A DNA stretch of 64,000 nt from Bacteroidales bacterium. Its GTDB lineage: Bacteria; Bacteroidota; Bacteroidia; Bacteroidales; UBA932. Location of the stretch: positions 1-64,000 of the forward strand of contig JAFSBV010000031.1 of NCBI GenBank assembly GCA_017437125.1. Direction: 5' to 3'. Below the pieces are notes generated by a model. The model ran no database searches and was not told where the DNA came from. It was given only the letters and a program-made list of their open reading frames with translations. Shown here piece by piece: positions 56,425 to 64,000 of this stretch. Both the position numbers and the translations under genes were made by a program. How positions within the stretch are numbered: position 1 is the stretch's first letter; every line of letters starts with the position of its first letter.

Positions 56425-58689
56425 ATGTCAGCACTAAGATATATAATCGAGGTCATAGTCTGCAGCGGCCTGTTCATGGTGTTCTACCGATGGCTGCTGG
56501 CAGGAAAGGTCAGCTTCAGGATATGCAGGGCCTATATCATGGTGACTATGGCTCTTGCTCTCATCATACCGATGATGAACATTCCTGTATATACGGCGGA
56601 TCCGGTGACGGAATCATTGCTGGAGACATTTGTGATGGAGGGTATCGAGAGCCCTGATGAGGCCATGGGGACATATGCGGAAGCAGACGGAGACATCTCG
56701 AAGGCAGGCGGAACGGAAAGCGAGGTGCAGAAAAAGAACAGTAAAGGGAATACACGGATAGCGGCAGCCGTAAGGATATCTGCGATAATGATATATGTAT
56801 TTACGGCAATGGCATCGATATTCCTGATCATAAGGAACATATTGAATATAAGGAGATTGAAGAAGCGTTCAAGGCTGACTCATACCGATGAATATACCCT
56901 TGCGGAAAATGAAGAGATTACCACTCCGTTTTCTTTCATACGGACAATTTTCATGGGCTTCAACTACGAGCCTCACGAACGGAGGCAGATCCTGACTCAT
57001 GAAGCAAGCCATGTAAGACACAGGCATTCATATGAGAGGCTTGCCCTCACTGCGCTTAGATCGCTGTTCTGGTTTAACCCGTTCTTCTGGATGGCAGAGA
57101 AGGATCTTGAGGAGGTGCAGGAATGGGAGGCTGACAAGGATGTGCTGAGCGAGGGACATGATCTGAAAGTCTATAGAACAACCATATTCAAGCAGCTCTT
57201 CGGGTATAATCCGGATATATCCTGCGGGCTGAACAATTCAATGACAAAACAAAGATTTATTATGATGAACCGAACTTTGAACGGCAGAGGAGCCCTCCTC
57301 AGACTCGCTGCCACAATCCCCGCAATCGCAGCCACATTCCTCGCATTCGGCTGCGGTACAAAAGCTCAGGCAGAAGCCACGCCGGAAACGGCACAGACGA
57401 ACTTGGCAGACAGCACGGACATAGAATATGTGATCCCATGCCTCCCTGTTGCCGGACAGGGTACTTACCACGACGGTATCGACTATATACTGGATGAAGG
57501 AGATGCCGTATGGGCGGCAGCAGACGGAAAGATAGTCGATATCCACGACGGATACAGAAGCCTGGTTGAATTCAGACCGGCAATAATCGAATTGCTGAAG
57601 CCTTGCACAAAGATCAAGGAAGAGCCAGGCATCACCATATATGACTGCGGCAACGGAACCATAGCCACCATGGGATACAAAGTCGAAGGCTGTGATCATT
57701 TCACGAGCAATGCCAAGGGCACAGGAAAGGGCCTCAACGTTACGATCGAACATGCCGACGGAAGCAGGACGACATATGCCCACCTGTCAAGGATCCTTTT
57801 CAGAGACCCGTACATCAAGGCCGGTGAAATCATCGGATACGCAGGCAGTACCGGCAATGCCACCGGTGCACATCTTCATTTCGAGGTGATAAAGAGCGGA
57901 AAGGCTGTCGATCCTGGCGAAATGAAGCCGATCCAGTCGCTATCCCTTACCATAAAAGGTGACAAGGTATATCATGACCGTATGCCGCTTGACCTGGAGA
58001 AGGACGAAGTCACAAGGCTCGCAAGAAGATTTGCAGAAGTCAGCGACTATCCTACCATCCACCTCAACATCAAGGACGACGTCAAGGTAGGAACAGTGAC
58101 CGATGTCAAGGATCAGTTAAGGAAGGCCGGAACAACGCGTCTGACTGTCGATAATGATAGTGATGTAACCATAACCAAACCGCTTCCTCCGCATCAGGCA
58201 TCGATTGTCGGGGTAAAGGTGGTGGATCTCGGAGAAGTCCTTGAGTCCGTCAGCCGGAGAAACCTCATACAGATAAAGATAAACAAGGACGGAAAGGTGC
58301 TGATGTTCGGCAATGACGGTGAACATTACATCAGCGAAGCAGACGACCTCGACATCGAGGTTCTTCAGAACATGATCATCAATCCTCAGGACAGAAGCGA
58401 CCTTCCTGAAAAGGAATTAAAGGAACTCCCTATGCCGGACGGCAGCAATTCCAGGATGGAAGTCAGCAAGGCGATCGTGACCCTGGAGCCAAGCGAAGCC
58501 ACAGACCAGAACGATTATCTCGTGCTGCAGAAAAGGGTAAGGCAGGCATATGCAGATATGAGAGAAGCCGCAGCTTCGGTAATATTCGGTCGGAAGATGG
58601 ATGAACTTTCAAAGGAGGAAAAGCTCTTCATACACATGTACATTCCTGTTTCCATCTGCGAGGTCGCTCCGAAACCGGAGAAGAATTAA
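56425..58689 (+). CDS. M56 sensor protease fused to M23 endopeptidase and ExbD-like domain
   Basis: 754 residues. An M56 domain spans about 1-290: N-terminal helices, zinc motif HEASHVRHRH near residue 192, third ligand in EEVQEWEADKD. A fourth hydrophobic segment ending AFGC (about 293-308) leads to the periplasm. An M23 peptidase follows (about 345-500) with both zinc motifs, HDGID and HLHFE, and the TTYAHLS strand. After it, YPTIHLNIKDDVKVGTVTDV and AGTTRLTVDN resemble the ExbD/TolR periplasmic fold. The sensor thus carries its own cell-wall hydrolase-type domain outside the membrane. ATG 56425 (MSALRYI) is preferred over an upstream TTG. Confidence 0.82.
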   Translation: MSALRYIIEVIVCSGLFMVFYRWLLAGKVSFRICRAYIMVTMALALIIPMMNIPVYTADPVTESLLETFVMEGIESPDEAMGTYAEADGDISKAGGTESEVQKKNSKGNTRIAAAVRISAIMIYVFTAMASIFLIIRNILNIRRLKKRSRLTHTDEYTLAENEEITTPFSFIRTIFMGFNYEPHERRQILTHEASHVRHRHSYERLALTALRSLFWFNPFFWMAEKDLEEVQEWEADKDVLSEGHDLKVYRTTIFKQLFGYNPDISCGLNNSMTKQRFIMMNRTLNGRGALLRLAATIPAIAATFLAFGCGTKAQAEATPETAQTNLADSTDIEYVIPCLPVAGQGTYHDGIDYILDEGDAVWAAADGKIVDIHDGYRSLVEFRPAIIELLKPCTKIKEEPGITIYDCGNGTIATMGYKVEGCDHFTSNAKGTGKGLNVTIEHADGSRTTYAHLSRILFRDPYIKAGEIIGYAGSTGNATGAHLHFEVIKSGKAVDPGEMKPIQSLSLTIKGDKVYHDRMPLDLEKDEVTRLARRFAEVSDYPTIHLNIKDDVKVGTVTDVKDQLRKAGTTRLTVDNDSDVTITKPLPPHQASIVGVKVVDLGEVLESVSRRNLIQIKINKDGKVLMFGNDGEHYISEADDLDIEVLQNMIINPQDRSDLPEKELKELPMPDGSNSRMEVSKAIVTLEPSEATDQNDYLVLQKRVRQAYADMREAAASVIFGRKMDELSKEEKLFIHMYIPVSICEVAPKPEKN

Positions 58690-59927
58690 AGGTCTATTCG
58701 GAAGCCGGCTCTGGCTGTGAACATCAGGTCGTGTTCCAGACGGTATGTTTCCAGAGTTCCACGGTTGAGTTTCCAGGAAACATCAGGTTCTACGAAAAGT
58801 GCCGTACGATCTGAAATGTCGTACTGAAAGCCAAGGGAAACGCCTGCAGACCAGAGCGGTTTCTTCTCATGAAGCCTCTCGGAACCGGCTTTAGCATAAA
58901 CGCACTTTTCTACCTGGCCTCCAAAACCAAGATACATATCCAGATTGCTTTTGTCCATTATCTTCCAGTCGCATCTGAGCGGTATGCCAAGGTAATGGAC
59001 ATTCTGCATATCGTTCTCGACAGAACCATCCGTATATGTCCTGGTTCTGCGCGACGCATACATTGAATAATTCAGACCTGTACTGAGAGAAAGACGGTCA
59101 GTCAGACCGAATCGTGCAGAAAGGCCGAACGATACGGGCATATAATGATGCCAGTCTGTATCCTTCAGGCTTCTGCCGGCAAAAGAGTGTGCCTTCGTCA
59201 TCGGTTCAGGATGGCTGAAAGTCTGCACCTCCGCTCCTGTAGTATCTGTCGGGTCGATCGGTTCCGGCATCGGCGACATGAACCTTGGTATCACGTTTCC
59301 GCCACCAAGACCGCCTGAAGCTGTGGTTCCCATGGATACGCGCACCTTCCGACGCGGCATATCCTCGGCAAAGACATCTTCATTCCAATAATCCTCTTCC
59401 ACAGACGTACTGCTGTCAGCAATCAGCTTCTCCGGTCCCGGAGTATCAGTATCTTTCACGACATCAAATGTTTCTGCCGTGTCCGGCATATGCTGTTCAT
59501 CTGAGTTTTCATGCGGCCTCCGGATTTCCGGAGATTCTGAAGCATCCGATGACTCTGATGATTCTGAAACATCGGCTGGTCGGGATGCATTCTGACCTGG
59601 ATCGACAGCCTCCGCCATCATATCGCCAGTTATTTCAATCGGTTTCTCGGATATCTGGAACAATGACGAATCCGGCCGGACAGGAACATGCTCATGATTT
59701 TCCTCTGAATATTGAGGAACCTCCTCCGGCTCATTACGGAAAACCAAGAATACGATGGCCAGTACTGCGGCGACAGAAGACACAGCACCAAGCCAACGCC
59801 ACACAACAGCCTTGCGACGACGCTGCACAGCATCATATTTCGCCCTGAACATATCAAGATCGCCATCAGGAAGAGGCGCTTCAATGTCCTTCAGCTCTTC
59901 AGCAAATATGTCAGTCCACTCTTCCAT
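58686..59927 (-). CDS. Anti-sigma-like membrane protein with C-terminal outer-membrane-type beta-barrel domain
   Basis: 413 residues. A cytoplasmic N-terminus (about 1-42) leads to one membrane helix (about 43-62), a long Ser/Glu/Pro-rich linker (about 65-240), and a C-terminal domain (about 245-413) with the alternating strands of small barrel proteins, ending RAGFRIDL. Its place directly after the ECF sigma gene (TGATG overlap) and its N-terminal shape suggest an anti-sigma role. Start ATG 59927 is used rather than the GTG one codon earlier. Its stop overlaps the stop of the M56-M23 gene on the other strand. Confidence 0.7.
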   Translation of the reverse strand: MEEWTDIFAEELKDIEAPLPDGDLDMFRAKYDAVQRRRKAVVWRWLGAVSSVAAVLAIVFLVFRNEPEEVPQYSEENHEHVPVRPDSSLFQISEKPIEITGDMMAEAVDPGQNASRPADVSESSESSDASESPEIRRPHENSDEQHMPDTAETFDVVKDTDTPGPEKLIADSSTSVEEDYWNEDVFAEDMPRRKVRVSMGTTASGGLGGGNVIPRFMSPMPEPIDPTDTTGAEVQTFSHPEPMTKAHSFAGRSLKDTDWHHYMPVSFGLSARFGLTDRLSLSTGLNYSMYASRRTRTYTDGSVENDMQNVHYLGIPLRCDWKIMDKSNLDMYLGFGGQVEKCVYAKAGSERLHEKKPLWSAGVSLGFQYDISDRTALFVEPDVSWKLNRGTLETYRLEHDLMFTARAGFRIDL

Positions 59928-60484
59928 CACCCGTTTTCTCTTAAATAATCCCTTACATTTCTTGAAAGCTGCTCCCTGGCCTTGAAAAGGAGTGACGAAG
60001 ATGTCTTCTCCTTAATTCCGAGCATCACCGATATGTCCTTATGAGAATAGCCTTCCACACAGAACAGATTGAATATCACCCTCTTGGCCTCTGGAAGTTC
60101 ACTGACCATCCTCATGATCTGATCCTTAGGCACTGTCCTCATTTCCTCGACGGACGGCTCAGGTATCTTCTCATATTCCCTTTCCATAGACACGAATTGA
60201 TATTTCCTTTCCCTGCGGATATGATCTATCAGAAGATTGACCGTCACCTTCGACATCCATGATTTCAATGTTCCTGTCGGGCGATACTTCCCTATCGTGT
60301 CATATATCCTTATCATGCTGTCGTGCATAAGGTCGCGCGCAAGTTCCCGGTCTCCGACATACCTTATGCATATGGCATAGAGGGAGCCTGCATATCGGAT
60401 ATACATCTCCTTTCTGGCATTCTCATCTCCACGGGCACATAGCCGGGCCAGTTCCAGATCCTCTATGTTTACTGATTCTTTCAA
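59927..60484 (-). CDS. ECF RNA polymerase sigma factor
   Basis: About 185 residues. Sigma region 2 (LARDLMHDSMIRIYD, LKSWMSKVTVNLLIDHIRRE) and region 4 (LPEAKRVIFNLFCVEGYSHKDISVMLGI) are complete. No in-frame ATG precedes region 2. The longest ORF would start at TTG 60532, inside the -7 box TACCTTTG (60530-60537, minus), so TTG 60484 is proposed. Followed by the membrane/barrel protein with a one-base overlap. Expected to respond to an envelope signal; target promoters unknown. Confidence 0.88.
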   Translation of the reverse strand: MKESVNIEDLELARLCARGDENARKEMYIRYAGSLYAICIRYVGDRELARDLMHDSMIRIYDTIGKYRPTGTLKSWMSKVTVNLLIDHIRRERKYQFVSMEREYEKIPEPSVEEMRTVPKDQIMRMVSELPEAKRVIFNLFCVEGYSHKDISVMLGIKEKTSSSLLFKAREQLSRNVRDYLRENG

Positions 60485-60517
60485 ATTGCTTTCTGATGAT
60501 ATAACGGACGACGGTCT

Positions 60518-60569
60518 TAAATACTTCCGCAAAGGTATGAATATTTTTTCTGCACATTGCGGAAGTATT
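60518..60569. promoter_or_regulatory. 15-bp perfect inverted repeat between sigma and barrel genes
   Basis: TAAATACTTCCGCAA (60518-60532) pairs with TTGCGGAAGTATTTA (60555-60569), 22 bp apart. The left arm overlaps the -7 box of the sigma gene. It looks like an operator for the divergent pair, and it also creates matching false N-termini (MRKYLR) in both directions. Confidence 0.7.
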
Positions 60570-60619
60570 TACGGAAGCCTGCCGTTATATATGCAGTTAA
60601 CAATTCAAACGGACAAGAC

Positions 60620-61201
60620 ATGAAAAGATTTTTTACACTGATCGCAATCGCATTCCTGTCAGTTGCAGGAGCTGCGGACTCGGAAGCACAGGAATCAAGA
60701 CTCTACAGAAAAGGATACGGCAGCAATGTAGAGCTCGGCATCATCGCCAAGGGATATCCTTACGGAAGCCTCTCCACCACACATGGATACAACTTCGGCA
60801 ACGGCTGGTTCATCGGTGGCGGTGCTGCCTTTCAGTCCGGACTTTATCCAAGGATATACAGCTATCCCATACCTGCTGCCGGCAATGATGAAATCATAAA
60901 TATCGAGCGCCCCAACCGAGAACAATTCGAGGGCGGTTTCCTGCTGAGAGGTTATCTTGACGCAAGATATGCTTTCAGAAACAACAGGTTCACCCCATTC
61001 CTGGAAGTGAGGACCGGAGCCACTTATGACCTTGCCCTTGAGGCATTCGGTGCCTTCATCATGCCTTCTGCAGGCATATCCTACGGCCGTATGTCCTTCT
61101 CTGCCGGACTTGACATGCACCTCGGCCAGGAGTCAAGCGGATGCCTGATCAGGCCTGATTTCAAGTTCATGCCATATTTCGGCATCGCTGTGAATTTCTA
61201 A
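60620..61201 (+). CDS. Small outer-membrane beta-barrel protein
   Basis: 193 residues. Signal peptide (LSVAGAADSEAQ), then amphipathic strands with Gly/aromatic turns (GYNFGNGWFIGGGAAF, FEGGFLLRGYLDARYAF), ending in a C-terminal aromatic residue (FGIAVNF) typical of barrels recognised by BamA. ATG 60620 starts the signal peptide; the longer ORF begins in the inverted repeat. Divergent from the ECF sigma gene and possibly under its control. Confidence 0.75.
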   Translation: MKRFFTLIAIAFLSVAGAADSEAQESRLYRKGYGSNVELGIIAKGYPYGSLSTTHGYNFGNGWFIGGGAAFQSGLYPRIYSYPIPAAGNDEIINIERPNREQFEGGFLLRGYLDARYAFRNNRFTPFLEVRTGATYDLALEAFGAFIMPSAGISYGRMSFSAGLDMHLGQESSGCLIRPDFKFMPYFGIAVNF

Positions 61202-61244
61202 GCACCGGAAACATAACCTGCTGACCTACAGCAGATTCCCCATT

Positions 61245-61272
61245 CAAGGTTGTGCTGAGTTGCGCAACCTTG
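61245..61272 (+). terminator. Terminator after the barrel protein
   Basis: CAAGGTTGTGC pairs with GCGCAACCTTG (one wobble) around a 6-base loop and is followed by ATTTTATATA. Confidence 0.75.
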
Positions 61273-61371
61273 ATTTTATATATAGCTGACAATCAACATA
61301 TTACAGAGAAGCAACAGCAACGAATGCTTTGCAATAGTTTTTTGCTATCTTTGAAGGACAATTGGGAATAT

Positions 61372-61878
61372 ATGGCGATAATCAAGGAACTCAAGGGCGA
61401 CATGCCCATAATCGGCGAGCGTGCGTTTCTGGCGGAAACGGCCACGATAATAGGCACTGTGGAAATAGGTGACGACTGCAGCATATGGTATGGAGCCGTA
61501 CTGCGTGGCGATGTCGGTGCGATACACATCGGCGACCGTGTGAACATTCAGGACAATGCCGTACTTCATGCCACATATCAGCAGTCGGAGTGCATAATCG
61601 GTGACGATGTTTCCATCGGGCACGGTGCGAACATTCACGGATGCATCATCGGAAACGATGTGATAGTGGGCATGGGCGCGATTGTCATGGACAATACGGT
61701 CGTACCGGACGGAACCATCATCGCAGCCGGAGCCGTAGTGCCTGCAAATCAGACTCTCGAGCCAGGAATATGGGCGGGGATACCAGCCCGCAAGATAAAG
61801 GACGCATCCGAAGCTGTTCTGGCCAAGGCCCATGCCAACGCCGAGCATTATCTCTTTTATAAGAAATGGTATGAATAA
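61372..61878 (+). CDS. Gamma-carbonic-anhydrase-like hexapeptide-repeat protein
   Basis: 168 residues of left-handed beta-helix repeats (IGDDCSIWYGAVLRGDVGAI, IGDDVSIGHGANIHG), the LbH gamma-CA/YrdA type. Metal-ligand histidines are visible at HAT, GHG and IHG. Family members bind zinc or iron and some are carbonic anhydrases; activity here is not certain. ATG 61372 (MAIIKELKG) is chosen; a TATCTTTG -7 box lies at 61346-61353, 18 bp upstream. Confidence 0.88.
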   Translation: MAIIKELKGDMPIIGERAFLAETATIIGTVEIGDDCSIWYGAVLRGDVGAIHIGDRVNIQDNAVLHATYQQSECIIGDDVSIGHGANIHGCIIGNDVIVGMGAIVMDNTVVPDGTIIAAGAVVPANQTLEPGIWAGIPARKIKDASEAVLAKAHANAEHYLFYKKWYE

Positions 61879-61896
61879 AACTGCTATATTTGTACT

Positions 61897-62706
61897 ATGA
61901 GAATCGAAACCATAACATCGGCGCAGAATCCCAAGATCAAGGATCTGCTGGCACTTCAGGAGAAATCGAAGGAAAGGAGGAAGAAAGGCCTGTTCGTGGT
62001 CGAAGGACGACGCGAGCTTCTTCATTGCATAGAGGCTGGATACGAGCCTCACACCGTGTTCATATGCCCTGAGATACTGCAGAAGGCCGATTTCGAGGAA
62101 ATCGCTTCGAAATGCAGATGTAATTTCATCGAGATTCCTCAGCATCTTTACGACAAGGTTGCATACCGCGGAGGGACAGAGGGAGTGATTGCCGAGCTGC
62201 ACTGCAAGGAGATGAACCTCGAAAGTCTGAAGTTGAAGAAGAATCCTCTGATTGTGGTGCTTGAGTCCGTCGAGAAGCCGGGCAATCTCGGTGCTGTCCT
62301 CAGAAGTGCAGATGCTTCAGGAGTCGATGCCGTGATCGTATGCGACCCGCTTACGGATATGTACAATCCGAATCTCATACGTTCGAGTATCGGAGCTATC
62401 TTCACGGTACCTGTAGCGACCGCTTCTTCTGATGAGACCATCAAGTGGCTCAAGGTCAATGGAATAAAGATATACACGGCCCAGCTTCAGGATTCAGAAT
62501 GGTATTATGATACCGACATGAAAGGCGGCACGGCTATAATTATGGGTACGGAGGCGACCGGACTTACCGACGCCTGGAGAAAGGCTGCCGACGCGCATAT
62601 AAAGATCCCGATGCTCGGCAAGCTCGATTCTCTGAACGTATCGGTATCGGCCGCAATCCTCATGTTCGAAGCTGTACGGCAGAGAAACAGAGTGGAACAC
62701 AACTAA
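61897..62706 (+). CDS. SpoU/TrmH-family RNA 2'-O-methyltransferase
   Basis: 269 residues. The N-terminal substrate-binding domain (about 1-95; GLFVVEGRRELLHCI) precedes the SPOUT domain with its three motifs: EKPGNLGAVLRSAD, IMGTEATGL and LDSLNVSVSAAILMFE. It methylates ribose in rRNA or tRNA; RlmB-like 23S rRNA activity is most likely but not provable here. The -7 box TATATTTG (61885-61892) ends 4 bp before the ATG, implying a leaderless message. Confidence 0.88.
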   Translation: MRIETITSAQNPKIKDLLALQEKSKERRKKGLFVVEGRRELLHCIEAGYEPHTVFICPEILQKADFEEIASKCRCNFIEIPQHLYDKVAYRGGTEGVIAELHCKEMNLESLKLKKNPLIVVLESVEKPGNLGAVLRSADASGVDAVIVCDPLTDMYNPNLIRSSIGAIFTVPVATASSDETIKWLKVNGIKIYTAQLQDSEWYYDTDMKGGTAIIMGTEATGLTDAWRKAADAHIKIPMLGKLDSLNVSVSAAILMFEAVRQRNRVEHN

Positions 62707-62730
62707 CTGACAATCAACGACTTCATCAAC

Positions 62731-62758
62731 AACCCTGCATGGCAAGGAAGGCAGGGTT
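62731..62758 (+). repeat. AACCCTGC/GCAGGGTT hairpin after the methyltransferase gene
   Basis: 8-bp arms and a 12-base loop followed by ATTCGTTAAA. It probably ends the methyltransferase transcript. On the minus strand TTAACGAATAACCCTGCC closely matches the arm of the palindrome at 19220. Confidence 0.7.
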
Positions 62759-62782
62759 ATTCGTTAAACTCCTGGATATCAA

Positions 62783-63715
62783 ATGGTTAAGTTGCACTAT
62801 AAATTCGGGCTTATCGGTCACCCGATAGCACATTCACTGTCCCCTGCCCTCTTCAAGGCCGGATATGACGGCAGATATCCATATGAACTGATCGAAACAG
62901 CTGATTTTGAAGAGGCGTATCAGAGATTCCTGGACGGATATGACGGAATAAACGTCACGGCCCCGTTCAAGGAACTGGCTTATGCCAAAGCCGACATTCT
63001 TTCAGAAGAGTGCCAGACAGTCAAAGCTACAAATCTGCTTATAAAGACTCCGGAAGGCGTAAAGGCTTATAATTCCGACTATCTTGGTGTCAGGATGTGG
63101 CTTTCAGAGGTGGCAGAGCGTTTGAAAAAAGTATCTGAGCCACATAAAAAGGCATCCTCAGATGCCGTGACACTCGCGTCTGCGAAACTTTCGCAGAAAG
63201 TTGAAGCAGCGATGTCACCCGATCCGAACGACAGTGAGCGATCGGTATGCCCCTCGGGGCTGTCACGCAGTGACTGGGGGTTGACAATCAGGCCGACAAT
63301 CCTGATTGTCGGCTTAGGCGGAGCTGGAAAGGCGGCAGCAGCTGCAGCTGAATCGCTGGGTATGGAGGTGATCCGCATGAACCGCACGGTAAGGGATGAA
63401 CAGACACGGCCGCTGAGCGATTTCACAACATGTTTCAGGGAAGCTGATATAATCATATACAACATCCCGACGGCCATACCGGAGCTGAATGATCTGACAG
63501 ACAGCGATTTCAATCCCGGAAAGCCGAAATTCATCATGGAAGCCAATTATAAGAATCCGTCGTTTGACGAAGCATTCATAGCAGGAATGAAGAAGGCGAA
63601 CCCGATGGCGGAATATACGGGAGGCAGAACATGGCTGCTGTACCAGGCCCTGACCGGATATCGGATTTTTACAGGAGAAACTCCTGATTTGGACAAGATG
63701 AGTGCTGTTTTATAA
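62783..63715 (+). CDS. aroE: Shikimate dehydrogenase with an inserted linker
   Basis: 310 residues, about 50 longer than usual. It reduces 3-dehydroshikimate with NADPH. Substrate-site motifs SLSPALF, NVTAPFKE, ATNLLIK and NSDYLG are present, and the Rossmann loop is VGLGGAGKAAAAAA. Between the two domains, residues about 113-171 are an extra stretch (KASSDAVTLASAKL to SRSDWGLTI) whose DNA is full of short palindromes (GTCAC-GCA-GTGAC, CCCCTCGGGG). That suggests a repeat inserted in frame. The linker position should leave both domains intact. Confidence 0.9.
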   Translation: MVKLHYKFGLIGHPIAHSLSPALFKAGYDGRYPYELIETADFEEAYQRFLDGYDGINVTAPFKELAYAKADILSEECQTVKATNLLIKTPEGVKAYNSDYLGVRMWLSEVAERLKKVSEPHKKASSDAVTLASAKLSQKVEAAMSPDPNDSERSVCPSGLSRSDWGLTIRPTILIVGLGGAGKAAAAAAESLGMEVIRMNRTVRDEQTRPLSDFTTCFREADIIIYNIPTAIPELNDLTDSDFNPGKPKFIMEANYKNPSFDEAFIAGMKKANPMAEYTGGRTWLLYQALTGYRIFTGETPDLDKMSAVL

Positions 63716-63784
63716 GAAAATATCACTATCTTGCAAAGTTTTTGGGCCAAGCCTTAAGAAAGACACATTTAAACACACAATATT

Positions 63785-64000
63785 ATGTCATTGAACAAAG
63801 CTATGCTGATCGGTAACGTTGGACGCGACCCTGAAGTACGTTACCTTGATGGACAATCCGGAAATGCAAAAGTGGCGACCTTCACACTGGCCACAACCGA
63901 GAGGTACAGGGACCGTAACGGTGAAACACGTGAAAACACAGAATGGCACAACATCGTGGCCTGGAGGAATACGGCTGATGTTGTTGAGAGATTCGTAAAG
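63785..64000 (+). CDS. ssb: Single-stranded DNA-binding protein (5' part)
   Basis: 72 codons are visible before the window ends. The OB-fold start is typical: LNKAMLIGNVGRDPEVRYL, VATFTLATTERY and TEWHNIVAW. It coats ssDNA in replication and repair. The C-terminal tail lies outside the window. It starts 69 bp after aroE. Confidence 0.93.
   Translation, partial: MSLNKAMLIGNVGRDPEVRYLDGQSGNAKVATFTLATTERYRDRNGETRENTEWHNIVAWRNTADVVERFVK

Noticed and set aside
61345-62202. 285-codon ORF opposite the carbonic-anhydrase-like and methyltransferase genes
   Set aside because: It spans two well-supported genes on the other strand and shows no motif.

Overview
The window is chromosomal DNA of a Bacteroidales-type bacterium; I cannot name the genus. 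Supporting signs are a complete aerotolerance (Bat) operon, sigma-70 promoters of the TTG-N19/20-TAnnTTTG type, fimbrillin-like and PCMD-type surface lipoproteins, 6-bladed-propeller lipoproteins, an ECF sigma factor paired with a membrane/beta-barrel protein, and a tRNA gene without an encoded CCA end. Most of the window is ordinary housekeeping sequence, with accessory patches at 1-3.7 kb, 16-19.1 kb and 45-61 kb.

Layout. 1-655: two copies of a repeat module carrying covarying hairpins. 656-2147: a fimbrillin-like lipoprotein preceded by a tiny ORF. 2609-3691: an Rpn-type nuclease. 3771-5558: a carboxylase/decarboxylase alpha subunit (minus strand). 5751-5989: tRNA-His with a duplicated 3' end. 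6097-7505: radC and upp. 7550-10036 (minus): an operon of an LEA-like lipoprotein, a SPOR-like protein and rpoN. 10104-15978 (plus): miaB, then glpK-glpF-cardiolipin synthase-HD hydrolase. 15986-19091 (minus): a three-domain LRR/thioredoxin-like/M64 lipoprotein and its tiny upstream ORF. 19314-30757 (minus): moxR-DUF58-membrane protein-batA-batB-batC-batD/E, followed closely by a secreted GH2 beta-galactosidase. 30818-39226 (plus): truA; exbB-exbD-tonB; an rluB-like gene, era, the topoisomerase IV A subunit and aroK. 39209-43194 (minus): a PIF1-like helicase and recJ. 43317-44831: lysS. 45072-47018 (minus): a PCMD lipoprotein split by an in-frame TGA, plus a third tiny ORF. 47103-49799: a barrel-protein remnant, a membrane LytTR regulator, and a divergent propeller-protein operon with a likely LytTR operator. 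49803-58689 (plus): two BlaI/M56 sensor-protease cassettes. 58686-61201: ECF sigma, membrane/beta-barrel partner, and a divergent outer-membrane protein. 61372-64000: gamma-carbonic-anhydrase-like protein, SpoU methyltransferase, aroE, and the 5' part of ssb.

How it fits together. The most unusual content is envelope sensing and surface biology. The two BlaI/M56 cassettes share a 12-bp palindrome, CTAAA-NN-TTTAG, over their promoters. Their sensors are tied to cell-wall or protein-processing domains: an M23 endopeptidase plus an ExbD-like domain fused in one polypeptide, and an M23-like/S41 protease, propeller lipoprotein and aspartic protease in the other operon. Three separate surface lipoprotein genes are each preceded by a 49-52 codon ORF with a shared Y-x-S-P...E...W pattern, a family that ordinary gene calling tends to miss. 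A LytTR locus and an ECF-sigma locus sit on either side of the BlaI cassettes, so 47-61 kb reads as a dense block of envelope-stress regulation.
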